NCBI GenBank assembly: GCA_031551455.1 | Contig: JAVBNP010000223.1 | Coordinates: forward strand, 1 to 24,162 | Origin: JAIRLS01 sp031551455 | GTDB taxonomy: Bacteria; Bacteroidota; Bacteroidia; Bacteroidales; UBA4181 | Length of the DNA: 24,162 nt | Direction: 5' to 3' | Shown here: positions 7,614 to 15,760 of the stretch, one piece after another | Numbering within the stretch: position 1 is the stretch's first letter | How the letters are laid out: each line of letters starts with the position of its first letter | Notes under the pieces: model-generated | Told to the model about the DNA's origin: nothing | The model's input: only the letters and a program-made list of their open reading frames with translations | The model's database searches: none | Translations under genes and position numbers: made by a program

Positions 7614-8816
7614 ATGACCGGCTCTCATAAAAAAAACCTGCTGATTCAACGAACCGAGACGTATACCGATCCGCAAGAGATAAAAGCGACGGGACTTTAC
7701 CCTTATTTTAGGGTCATTGAATCCGATCAAGACACTGAAGTGGTCATGAACGGACAAAAGGTACTCATGTTCGGATCCAACAGTTATTTGGGATTAACCA
7801 ATCATCCCAAGATTAAAGAAGCGGCCAAAGCGGCCATCGACAAATACGGTACCGGATGTGCGGGTTCGAGATTTCTCAACGGCACGTTGGATCTTCATCT
7901 TGACTTGGAACGAAAATTGGCCGACTTTGTCGGGAAAGAAGAAGCTATTGTGTACAGCACCGGGTTTCAAGTCAATTTGGGTGTTGTTCCCGCTTTTACG
8001 GGTCGTAACGATTACATTATTTTGGATGAACTCGATCATGCTTCCATCATCGAAGGCAGCAGAGTATCGTTTTCAAAAGTACTGAAATACAAACACAACG
8101 ACATGGAGTCGTTGGAAAAAACGCTCCAACGTTGCGAACTCGATAAAATGAAATTAATCGTCGTTGACGGTATTTTCAGTATGGATGGCGACATTGCCTA
8201 TTTACCCGGTATTATTGAATTGTCCGAGAAATACAACGGCACGGTGATGGTTGATGATGCTCATTCGTTGGGCGTTATCGGAAAAGAAGGACGAGGAACC
8301 TCATCGCATTTCGGATTGACTGATCGTACCGATTTAATCATGGGTACATTCAGTAAATCGTTGGCTTCCATCGGCGGGTTTATTGCCGCCGACAGCGCAA
8401 CCATCAACTTTTTGCAGCACAATTCGCGTACGCTGATTTTCAGCGCAAGTATTTCGCCTCCGGCGGCAGCCAGTGTCATTGCGGCGCTTGATATTATTCA
8501 AGCGGAACCGGAACGCATCAGCCATTTGTGGGATGTTACTCATTATACGATCAAACATTTGAAAGAAGCGGGATTTGATCTCGGCGCCACTCAAACACCG
8601 ATCATACCGCTGATGATTCGCGATAATGTGAAAACCTTTAAATTGACCAAAGCATTGTTGGATGCAGGTATTTTTGTCAATCCCGTTTTGTCGCCTGCCG
8701 TAGCCAACGATTCAACCTTGATACGTCTGTCGTTGATGGCAACACATAATTACAACCAAATCGATTATGCCATCGAAAAGTTGATAAAAATCGGAAAATC
8801 TTTAGACATAATCTAA
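7614..8816 (+). CDS. spt: Serine palmitoyltransferase (alpha-oxoamine synthase family)
   Basis: A 400-residue PLP enzyme of the alpha-oxoamine synthase family. It probably condenses L-serine with a long-chain acyl-CoA to 3-ketosphinganine, the committed step of Bacteroidota sphingolipid synthesis. Visible active-site parts are His142 in DELDHAS (ring-stacking), Asp214 and His217 in VDDAHSLG, PLP-lysine Lys248 in TFSKSLASIGG, and Arg371 in STLIRLSLMATH. The stretch GSNSYLGLTNHPKIKEAAKAAI and the GTGCAGSRFLNGT motif are typical of the family. 2-Amino-3-ketobutyrate CoA ligase and 8-amino-7-oxononanoate synthase are close relatives. The Bacteroidota-like N-terminus (TGLYPYFRVIES) and the adjacent acyltransferase-like gene favour the sphingolipid role. 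It starts at the ATG at 7614, without a clear Shine-Dalgarno site. Confidence 0.88.
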   Translation: MTGSHKKNLLIQRTETYTDPQEIKATGLYPYFRVIESDQDTEVVMNGQKVLMFGSNSYLGLTNHPKIKEAAKAAIDKYGTGCAGSRFLNGTLDLHLDLERKLADFVGKEEAIVYSTGFQVNLGVVPAFTGRNDYIILDELDHASIIEGSRVSFSKVLKYKHNDMESLEKTLQRCELDKMKLIVVDGIFSMDGDIAYLPGIIELSEKYNGTVMVDDAHSLGVIGKEGRGTSSHFGLTDRTDLIMGTFSKSLASIGGFIAADSATINFLQHNSRTLIFSASISPPAAASVIAALDIIQAEPERISHLWDVTHYTIKHLKEAGFDLGATQTPIIPLMIRDNVKTFKLTKALLDAGIFVNPVLSPAVANDSTLIRLSLMATHNYNQIDYAIEKLIKIGKSLDII

Positions 8817-8828
8817 TTTCCAAGTACG

Positions 8829-9953
8829 ATGAGCGTTACCGTACAAGAAGTTATTTCGAAAAAAGATCTGAAGCGGTTTGTTAAGTTTCCTTTTAAACTG
8901 TACAGCCGATGCGAATATTGGGTACCGCCCCTCGTATATTCGGAAATGCAGACTTTGCGAAAAGACCTTAATCCCGCTTTCGAGTATTGCGAGGCCAAAT
9001 ATTGGCTGGCATACAAAGACGGCGAAATAGTGGGACGGATTGCGGGAATCATCAACCGACGGTCGATCGATAAATGGGGAACGCGCTTGATACGTATCGG
9101 ATGGATGGATTTTACGGATGATTTGGAAGTGTCCGGAATTCTTTTCGCCACCGTCGAAAATTGGGCCAAGGAAAAAGGCATGATCGGAACCCACGGACCT
9201 TTGGGATTCACGGATATGGACAATGAAGGTTTGTTGATCGAGGGATTCGATAAATTGCCGACCATTGCCAATATCTACAATTATCCGTATTATATCGATC
9301 ATTTCGAAAAGCACGGATATTCAAAAGCGGAAGATTGGATACAATATATTTTTAACGCTTCTCAACCAATTCCCGATAAAGTTCAGCGAATCAACGCATT
9401 GATTATGCAAAAATATAATCTTAAAGTGTTGAAATTCGCATCCGTACGAGAAGTATTGCCGCGCGCCAGAGAAGTGTTCGAAGTGTTGAATGCCGCGTTT
9501 ACCAATTTATACGGATTCGTTGCGCTCACCGATAAGGAAATCGATTATTACATAAAACAATATTTCAGTTTCATCAAACCCGAATTTGTTTGCTTCATTG
9601 CCGATGCCACAGATAAAATTATCGGTTTCGGAATCAGTATGCCGTCGCTTTCCAAAGCCATGCAAAAAGCCAAAGGTTACTTATTTCCGTTCGGATTCAT
9701 CCATATCTTGAATGCGTTGCGTAAAAACGATACCATCGACTTATATTTGAACGGCGTGTTGCCCGAATGGCAAAATAAAGGCGTACATTCATTGTACTAT
9801 TCGGAACTGAATAAAGCGTACATCCGTAACAACATCAAAACGGCCATTTCGAATCCGCAACTTGAAAGTAATACCGATGCCGTTTCGGCATGGAAAAGTT
9901 ACGAAAAAGAATTGTATATCAGAAGGCGTTGCTATCAGAAAACAATCGGATAG
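8829..9953 (+). CDS. GNAT-like acyltransferase, candidate for ceramide/sphingolipid N-acylation
   Basis: A 374-residue protein without signal peptide or clear membrane segment. Residues 55-75 (AKYWLAYKDGEIVGRIAGIIN) and 250-270 look like GNAT beta strands. LPEWQNKGVHSLYY (311-324) resembles GNAT motif A, the CoA pyrophosphate loop, with Gln315 and Gly318. The segment GPLGFTDMDNEGLLIEGF (123-140) is highly distinctive but has no assigned function that I know of. The gene starts 12 bp after the serine palmitoyltransferase stop, so the two are almost surely one operon. Bacterial ceramide synthesis in Caulobacter uses a GNAT-like acyltransferase, so this protein may acylate the sphingoid base. 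That role is inferred from context, not shown by the residues. Its 3' end overlaps the opposing gene by 35 bp. Confidence 0.75.
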   Translation: MSVTVQEVISKKDLKRFVKFPFKLYSRCEYWVPPLVYSEMQTLRKDLNPAFEYCEAKYWLAYKDGEIVGRIAGIINRRSIDKWGTRLIRIGWMDFTDDLEVSGILFATVENWAKEKGMIGTHGPLGFTDMDNEGLLIEGFDKLPTIANIYNYPYYIDHFEKHGYSKAEDWIQYIFNASQPIPDKVQRINALIMQKYNLKVLKFASVREVLPRAREVFEVLNAAFTNLYGFVALTDKEIDYYIKQYFSFIKPEFVCFIADATDKIIGFGISMPSLSKAMQKAKGYLFPFGFIHILNALRKNDTIDLYLNGVLPEWQNKGVHSLYYSELNKAYIRNNIKTAISNPQLESNTDAVSAWKSYEKELYIRRRCYQKTIG

Positions 9954-10905
9954 TTTTTCCCGAGTTTCCGCGTTTTTCTTTTAAAAATTTGGTCAATCGA
10001 ACAACGATGATCGCCAATGCGATGCGCGGCAGCGTAATCCATCCCAAACCGACTCCGATTGCCAAAAACAGAGATGTATCCTCAAGTAACGAGTGAGATA
10101 ATGCAATATGTCGATTCAACAAGTCGGCATCTTCGGCCGAAATTTTACCCGTTTTACGGTGTTCGATCAGTATTGCCGCACCGTAAGCCAATCCGACCAC
10201 ATTGGCTACAATCCACAAAAATGACGTGGCAGTCGGTAAACCCATAAATTTGAGTAAAGGCGCCACCCGACGCGCAAGAATATCCAGAACACCGAATTCT
10301 TCGAGAATCCGCTGCAAGATATTCAACGATACGACGATACAAATCAATTTGAACGTCAATGACAAAGTTCCCGTCAACCAATGTTGCATTACTTCCGTAA
10401 ACGGTAAATGATTGCTTTCGATACCGTGCATTACGACCGCATCATCGGCCGGAAGCACCAAATTAAGAAATAATCCGCCGATAATCGCTCCTCCGATGCG
10501 TATGCAAACCATTTGCCATCCCGAAGATCCCGTTTTTACCTGTACGGCCGTTTCGACAATCAGGTTATGCGCCAAAAGGCCCATCAACGCCATAATACAG
10601 ATTTCCCTCCCGGTAAAAGGAACAGACTGAATAACGGCAATACCCGAATATAAATTCATTAATGCGGAAGTAACCAACACCAATGCCGCTTCGCCGCGAA
10701 GGCCGAAAAATCGGCATACGGGCTCAAGCGTTCGGGCAACCGCATCGAGTATACCCCAATGTTGCAATATTGTTACGGCAAACGATATCGGAATCATGAT
10801 TCCGAGAAGCCAAAATGCGGTTTTCAACGCAGGTTTAACGGCTCTGCAGATCGGATCCGAAAGGCGACGAGATGTGTCTTTTAAGCGCAAATGCCGATCG
10901 GACAT
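9919..10905 (-). CDS. Membrane protein with two nucleoside-recognition/gate domains
   Basis: A 328-residue polytopic inner-membrane protein of the nucleoside recognition (Gate) domain type, as in SpmA/SpmB and YjiH relatives. Two halves align: residues 26-92 (TAFWLLGIMIPISFAVTILQHWGILDAVARTLEPV, then ALMNLYSGIAVI) and 180-246 (LTFKLICIVVSLNILQRILEEFGVLDILARRVAPL, then VVGLAYGAAIL). Each is followed by an [AS]HNL[IL][VE]-like helix (113-120 and 271-278). The natural substrate is not established for this family; nucleoside or ion transport is suggested by homology. It starts at the ATG at 10905, 27 bp after the stop of the upstream unknown gene on the same strand. Its last 12 codons overlap the end of the convergent GNAT-like gene. 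Confidence 0.82.
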   Translation of the reverse strand: MSDRHLRLKDTSRRLSDPICRAVKPALKTAFWLLGIMIPISFAVTILQHWGILDAVARTLEPVCRFFGLRGEAALVLVTSALMNLYSGIAVIQSVPFTGREICIMALMGLLAHNLIVETAVQVKTGSSGWQMVCIRIGGAIIGGLFLNLVLPADDAVVMHGIESNHLPFTEVMQHWLTGTLSLTFKLICIVVSLNILQRILEEFGVLDILARRVAPLLKFMGLPTATSFLWIVANVVGLAYGAAILIEHRKTGKISAEDADLLNRHIALSHSLLEDTSLFLAIGVGLGWITLPRIALAIIVVRLTKFLKEKRGNSGKTIRLFSDSNAF

Positions 10906-10932
10906 GGAAATCTCCGGAATAATACCCTCATG

Positions 10933-11643
10933 CTAAAAAACAGTTTCGGCTTTTCTCAATTCGTTTTTGCGGTATACGTATGCTACTCCGTATTCTTCGG
11001 CACTTTTGCGCATCATATCATCGGGCAAATCGGAAAAATGTTCTTCGACTTCATTCCACACGCTTACGATAATTTCATCGGCTTGTGCCCGCAATGTCGA
11101 TACATCGTTCAAAATGCGCATGTTGTTTTTTTGATTAATTTTTTTTGAGCGATATGCTTCCAAAAACTGCTCGTAACGGACTTTCACGACGGCAACGGTC
11201 GGGTTGGTAACGGGAGTCATTCCCTTTTTCAACCGTTCCGATTCTCCGGTAATCACCTGTTCGCCCCATTTAAGAACTTCCGCTTCGGTATTCATTTCAG
11301 GGACTCTGTTATCGAACTCTTCCAAACCGTAAAACAAACGGGTATTGACATTCAGCTCTCCGCGAGCGACGGCCATATTCATTACTTGTATGAAATGTGA
11401 TATGTACAATTTAGCCTTTTTGAAACTTGATGGGTATTCTCTATTTTTGGCTACGGTGGTGGCGTATGTATTTTTGTACAACCGTACGTTTGCCTCAAAA
11501 CCGGGAAGAAAAGACTGTACTTTGTTAAAAGTTGCCTGCGAAAACGCGAGTTTAAACGGAGGGTATTCTTTTCCTTTTCGAAAAGCTTGGTTTAACGCTT
11601 TTAGTCGGGCAACATCCGTATTGGGGAGTCTTCTGTAAGGCAT
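10933..11643 (-). CDS. Conserved Bacteroidota protein of unknown function
   Basis: A 236-residue soluble protein without signal peptide. It opens with MPYRRLPNTDVARLKALNQAF and PPFKLAFSQATF, a beginning I recognise from conserved hypothetical proteins of Bacteroidota; no function is known to me. It is basic and probably mostly helical, with the segments AKLYISHFIQVMNMAVARGE (about 77-96) and VWNEVEEHFSDLPDD (about 195-209). NPTVAVVKVRYEQFLEAYRSKK sits between them. There is no recognisable catalytic motif or metal-binding cluster. It is the first gene of a two-gene unit with the gate-type membrane protein 27 bp downstream. No consensus -7 element was found upstream, only a one-mismatch TACATTCG near 11691. 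Confidence 0.75.
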   Translation of the reverse strand: MPYRRLPNTDVARLKALNQAFRKGKEYPPFKLAFSQATFNKVQSFLPGFEANVRLYKNTYATTVAKNREYPSSFKKAKLYISHFIQVMNMAVARGELNVNTRLFYGLEEFDNRVPEMNTEAEVLKWGEQVITGESERLKKGMTPVTNPTVAVVKVRYEQFLEAYRSKKINQKNNMRILNDVSTLRAQADEIIVSVWNEVEEHFSDLPDDMMRKSAEEYGVAYVYRKNELRKAETVF

Positions 11644-11975
11644 GACAATGATTTTTACCTGTTAATAACCCGCAAAATTTTCTGCGAATGTATGTATTTT
11701 TTTAACAACAATGAACTTATTCGTATTTTATTTGAGTTTTAACCATTTTACCGAACAAAAAAATCAATATTTTCCGTAAGTACACAATGAACACCAACAT
11801 GCTGCTAATTGTTACGATATTATATGAAATCCGGCTTATTTTACAAAAGCTTGCCAATTTATTGAAATTAACATGTTTTAGTCGTTCCAAATTTGTTGTA
11901 TCTTACTGAAAAAATTATGCTTGATATCATGTCAAACGTTTCACTTTTACGGTTAAAAATCATACCTTTGTATAT
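11644..11975. other. AT-rich divergent intergenic region before the metal-efflux unit
   Basis: These 332 bp separate the leftward unknown gene from the rightward small exported-protein gene. Apart from the promoter at 11939-11970 I see no open frame, RNA gene or strong hairpin. The low GC content and long T/A runs are typical of Bacteroidota promoter regions. Confidence 0.6.
11939..11970 (+). promoter_or_regulatory. Promoter of the metal-efflux unit, almost touching the start codon
   Basis: TACCTTTG at 11963-11970 fits the -7 consensus TAnnTTTG. TTTC at 11939-11942, 20 bp upstream, is one base off the -33 element TTTG. The predicted transcript start lies at about 11975-11978, on top of the ATG at 11976. 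Confidence 0.65.
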
Positions 11976-12383
11976 ATGAAAAGTAAGACGGTTACTACAT
12001 GTTTCATGCTTGCAATTTATTGCTTGATGATGATCCATTCGATGATCCCGCATGGTCATTATACGGATGAATCGAATCCGGTGTCACCCGAAACGACATT
12101 TTCCGTTCGGATTCTTACCGATGAATTTCATTTTCCGAACAACAGCATACACAAAAAAATATCGTTTTTTCGACATGCCCTGCATTCCGACTACTTATTC
12201 GAAGCAAATAAGTTTCGTTTAAAACAATATGTCGATTCGACAAATCTTTTTGCCGTTATTCCGACGCATGATACAACACTTGAAACAAAAGAAACCGAAA
12301 AAGAATCCGTTTGTTTCATCTCTTTCGAGATTCCGTCGCATTTTGCCCCGAGTTTGCTTTTGCGGGCGCCTCCCGTCGTATAA
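11976..12383 (+). CDS. Small His-containing exported protein heading the metal-efflux unit
   Basis: A 135-residue protein of no family I can name with certainty. Residues 1-22 (two Lys, then a hydrophobic stretch through CFMLAIYCLMMI) look like a signal peptide or membrane anchor. They are followed by HSMIPHGHYTDES with His21, His26 and His28; nine His occur in total. The C-terminus is LLLRAPPVV. Small His-bearing proteins with an LR-G/A-PP end often precede CzcA/CusA genes in Bacteroidota, which fits its place 141 bp before the RND pump gene. A periplasmic metal-binding or sensing role is inference. The -7 element ends 5 bp before the ATG, so the transcript may be leaderless. A start at Met11 (12006) would remove the charged N-terminus and is less likely. 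Confidence 0.7.
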   Translation: MKSKTVTTCFMLAIYCLMMIHSMIPHGHYTDESNPVSPETTFSVRILTDEFHFPNNSIHKKISFFRHALHSDYLFEANKFRLKQYVDSTNLFAVIPTHDTTLETKETEKESVCFISFEIPSHFAPSLLLRAPPVV

Positions 12384-12404
12384 TTTCTCCAAAAACCGGA
12401 TCAC

Positions 12405-12482
12405 CCCGTAAAAATACGAAGAGCTTGACGCATCTTCGTTTCTTTACGTTTTTGCGGGATTGTTGAGCTCGAAATCCGAGCT
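12405..12482 (+). other. Structured intergenic region before czcA (two stem-loops)
   Basis: A long imperfect hairpin forms from an outer 10-bp stem (12405-12414 with 12449-12458, one G-U pair) and an inner perfect 7-bp stem ACGAAGA/TCTTCGT (12416-12422 with 12433-12439), with an asymmetric internal loop between them. A second short stem AGCTCG/CGAGCT (12466-12471 with 12477-12482) follows. No T-run follows either, so they do not look like ordinary terminators. They could be mRNA processing, attenuation or stability elements that set the ratio of the small protein to the pump. Confidence 0.5.
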
Positions 12483-12524
12483 TACACGTTCGACCATATT
12501 AATCAAAATCCAAAAGTCATCCCG

Positions 12525-15500
12525 ATGTTATACAAAATTATACGTTTCAGTCTCAACAATAAACTGTTGATTTTGCTGTTTACGGCAGGATTGCTGGTAT
12601 GGGGTCTTATCTCCGTTTCGAGGGTATCCATCGGAGCGGTGCCTGACATCACCAACAACCAAATACAGGTAATAACCACCTCCACCAATCTGTCAACACA
12701 GGATATCGAACAATTCATCACCTACCCCATCGAAATGGAAATGGCCAACTTACCGGGTGTTCAAGAAATTCGTTCCATCTCGAAATTCGGATTGTCGGTG
12801 GTGACCATCGTTTTCGAGGATAAAATGGGAACCTACCTGCCGCGCCAGTTGGCGGCGGAAAAATTGGTATCGGCCGAAGAACAAATCCCCGATCATTTCG
12901 GGACACCGCAAATGGGGCCCATCAGTACGGGACTGGGTGAGATTTACCAATATACGCTTGAAGTAAAACCCGGCTATGAAAACCGTTACACGGTAACCGA
13001 CCTTCGTACAATTCAAGATTGGATCGTAAAACGACAACTGTCGGGTATACGCGGAGTGGTAGAGATCAATACTTGGGGCGGATACTTGAAGCAATACGAG
13101 GTAGCCGTAAGCCCGTCAACGCTTAACGCAATGAATGTTACCGCCGGCGAGCTGGTATCGGCGCTCGAAAACAATAACAGCATTGCCGGCGGGGCGTACA
13201 TCGAAAAAGTGAATCAAAGCTATTTCATACGCGGCGAAGGAAAAATCAATTCGATAAGCGACATCGAAAACATTGTGGTAAAAAACGTGAAGGGTATCCC
13301 TGTGTTGATAAAGGACGTGGCATCGGTGCATTTCGGCCATGCCAATCGTTTTGGCGCTATCACGGGAAACGGACAAGGCGAAAAGGTGCTCGGACAGATC
13401 ATGATGCTCAAAGGAGCCGACTCGAAGCAGGTAATACAGGCAGTGAAGGATCGTGTGGCCGAAGTTCAAAAAACATTGCCCGAAGGCGTGTACATCAACG
13501 CTTTCCTTGAACGCAGCGAATTGGTAGCCAAAACAACCCTCACCGTTGCCGAAAATCTCATATTGGGTTGTTTAATTGTCATTTTCGTGGTGGTACTTCT
13601 GCTCGGGAGCTTCCGTTCGGGGCTGGTGGTAGCATCCATTATTCCGCTTTGTCTGCTGTTCGCTATTGCATTGATGAACACTTTCGGTATCGATGCTAAC
13701 TTGATGAGTCTCGGCGCCATCGATTTCGGAATTATCATCGACGGAGCGGTAATTATCGTGGAATGCATTTCGTTTCAAATCACTTCGCAGAATAAACAAC
13801 TGCAAAAATTGACACAAAAAGATCGGCGACGCGAGATGGATCGTATTACCGGAGTCGGCGCTTCAACTATGATGAATTCGGCAATATTCGGACAACTTAT
13901 TATTCTCATCGTATTTATTCCCGTCCTGTCACTTGTCGGCGTCGAAGGCAAAATGTTTCGCCCGATGGCGCTCACGTTCAGTTTCGCTCTCATCGGAGCG
14001 ATGATACTTTGTTTCACCTATCTGCCGGTAATTTCGTCATTGATCCTTCGTCCCGGCAAAGAAAATCCGAAATCGATATCATCGCACATTATCCGTTTCA
14101 TGCAAACCACCTATCTGCCGTCCATCCGATGGGCGTTGCAACATACGCGTGCCGTACTGATTATGGCGGTAATATTGCTTGCTTCGGCTATTTTTATCTA
14201 CAGCCGTATGGGCGGCGAATTTATTCCGCAATTGGACGAAGGCGACTTTGTGATACAACCGGTGCTGAAAACGGGTACATCATTGAGCAAGACCATTGAA
14301 ACCACCACGAAAATAGAACAAATCTTACTCGAGAAGTTTCCCGAGGTGAAACAAGTGGTAAGCCGCATCGGCGCGGCCGAAGTTCCCACCGATCCCATGT
14401 CGATGGAAGAAACCGATATCATTGTGCGTTTAAAACCAAAAAAGGAATGGGTTTCGGCAAAAACCAAAGACGAGCTGGCCGAAAAAATCAAGGAAGCATT
14501 GGCGGTTTTTCCCAACATGGAAGTGGAGTTTACGCAACCCATCGAAATGCGGTTCAACGAACTGATTTCCGGGTCGCGCTCGGATGTGGCTATTAAAATT
14601 TACGGAGAAGATTTGAAAATACTGTACCAAAAGGCGCAGGAGGTAAAAACCGCCATTTCGAACGTTCGAGGCGCGGCGGACATCATTGTGGAAAAAATCG
14701 ACGGATTGCCCCAAATGATGGTGAAATACGATCGAGCCAAAATCGCTCGTTACGGCTTGGAAATCGCCGCCCTTAACGATATTGTCACGCTCGGTTTTGC
14801 CGGACGCACGGTAGGTAACGTATTCGAAGGAGAAAAACGATTCGATTTGGTAATACGGTTTGATCGCGAGAGCCGCAATGACATTGACGACTTGCGTAAT
14901 TTGTACGTTCCGTTACCTTCGGGCGGACAGATTCCTTTAAGAGAAGTCGCCGAAATCACGTATACCGAAGGTCCGGCCAAAATTTCGCGCGATAATACGC
15001 GCCGGCGCGTGGTGATTGGAGTAAATGTCCGCGATCGCGATATGCAAAGCGTTGTGGACGATATTTCATCCGTCGTAAGTCAAAAAATCAACTTACCGCC
15101 CGACTATACGATATCTTACGGCGGACAGTTCGAGAACCTTCAAAGCGCCACCAAACGGTTGAAAATAGCCGTACCCATTGCCTTGTGTCTCATATTTGTA
15201 TTGTTATACTTTGCCTTCACATCCATGCGCGATACCATCATGGTGTTTTCGGCCATCCCGTTGGCTGCCGTCGGCGGCGTTTTAACGTTGGCCATACGCG
15301 GTTTGCCGTTCAGTATTTCCGCCGGGGTGGGATTCATTGCTCTTTTCGGGATTGCCGTGCTGAACGGTATCGTGTTGATAGAACATTTCAAAACACTCGA
15401 AAGAGAAGGCATGAAGAATATCGATTCACTGATTATACGCGGTACGATAGACCGTTTACGTCCCGTAGCATTGACGGCATCGGCGGCGGCTTTGGGTTTC

Positions 15501-15719
15501 CTTCCGATGGCCATATCGACCCACGCCGGCGCCGAAGTACAACGCCCGTTGGCCACGGTGGTTATCGGAGGATTGATTACATCTACATTGTTGACCATGA
15601 TTGTATTGCCGGTATTATTTAAAACAATAAACAAAAACCAATCCGCGGAATCCGCTCCCGACAAGTTGTCGGATTGTTGCCCGGACGAAGAAACCCGGAT
15701 TTCTCCTCCGACTCCTTGA
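12525..15719 (+). CDS. czcA: CzcA/CusA-family heavy-metal RND efflux pump
   Basis: A 1064-residue inner-membrane proton-driven RND pump of the heavy-metal efflux branch, expected to move divalent cations (Zn, Co, Cd, or related) from periplasm or cytoplasm outward. N-terminal TM1 (about 12-30) is followed by the family-typical AVPDITNNQIQVITTS. TM4 carries DFGIIIDGAVIIVE with Asp400, Asp406 and Glu413, the proton-relay spacing of the CzcA (Zn/Co/Cd) type, rather than the CusA (Cu/Ag) pattern. GGEFIPQLDEGDF and the second half (TMs near 885-1030) complete the duplicated RND fold. Length is that of a pump without a fused TolC domain. The C-terminal tail contains a Cys pair (DCCPDEE). It lies between the small His-containing protein and the adaptor gene (41 bp downstream). 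Confidence 0.93.
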   Translation: MLYKIIRFSLNNKLLILLFTAGLLVWGLISVSRVSIGAVPDITNNQIQVITTSTNLSTQDIEQFITYPIEMEMANLPGVQEIRSISKFGLSVVTIVFEDKMGTYLPRQLAAEKLVSAEEQIPDHFGTPQMGPISTGLGEIYQYTLEVKPGYENRYTVTDLRTIQDWIVKRQLSGIRGVVEINTWGGYLKQYEVAVSPSTLNAMNVTAGELVSALENNNSIAGGAYIEKVNQSYFIRGEGKINSISDIENIVVKNVKGIPVLIKDVASVHFGHANRFGAITGNGQGEKVLGQIMMLKGADSKQVIQAVKDRVAEVQKTLPEGVYINAFLERSELVAKTTLTVAENLILGCLIVIFVVVLLLGSFRSGLVVASIIPLCLLFAIALMNTFGIDANLMSLGAIDFGIIIDGAVIIVECISFQITSQNKQLQKLTQKDRRREMDRITGVGASTMMNSAIFGQLIILIVFIPVLSLVGVEGKMFRPMALTFSFALIGAMILCFTYLPVISSLILRPGKENPKSISSHIIRFMQTTYLPSIRWALQHTRAVLIMAVILLASAIFIYSRMGGEFIPQLDEGDFVIQPVLKTGTSLSKTIETTTKIEQILLEKFPEVKQVVSRIGAAEVPTDPMSMEETDIIVRLKPKKEWVSAKTKDELAEKIKEALAVFPNMEVEFTQPIEMRFNELISGSRSDVAIKIYGEDLKILYQKAQEVKTAISNVRGAADIIVEKIDGLPQMMVKYDRAKIARYGLEIAALNDIVTLGFAGRTVGNVFEGEKRFDLVIRFDRESRNDIDDLRNLYVPLPSGGQIPLREVAEITYTEGPAKISRDNTRRRVVIGVNVRDRDMQSVVDDISSVVSQKINLPPDYTISYGGQFENLQSATKRLKIAVPIALCLIFVLLYFAFTSMRDTIMVFSAIPLAAVGGVLTLAIRGLPFSISAGVGFIALFGIAVLNGIVLIEHFKTLEREGMKNIDSLIIRGTIDRLRPVALTASAAALGFLPMAISTHAGAEVQRPLATVVIGGLITSTLLTMIVLPVLFKTINKNQSAESAPDKLSDCCPDEETRISPPTP

Positions 15720-15760
15720 CAACATTCGCGATATCCGTAAATCAATAAAAACACATCAAC

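Noticed and set aside
15140..15754. A 204-codon minus-strand frame inside the 3' end of czcA.
   Set aside because: It is antisense to the RND pump's conserved second half, with no family features.
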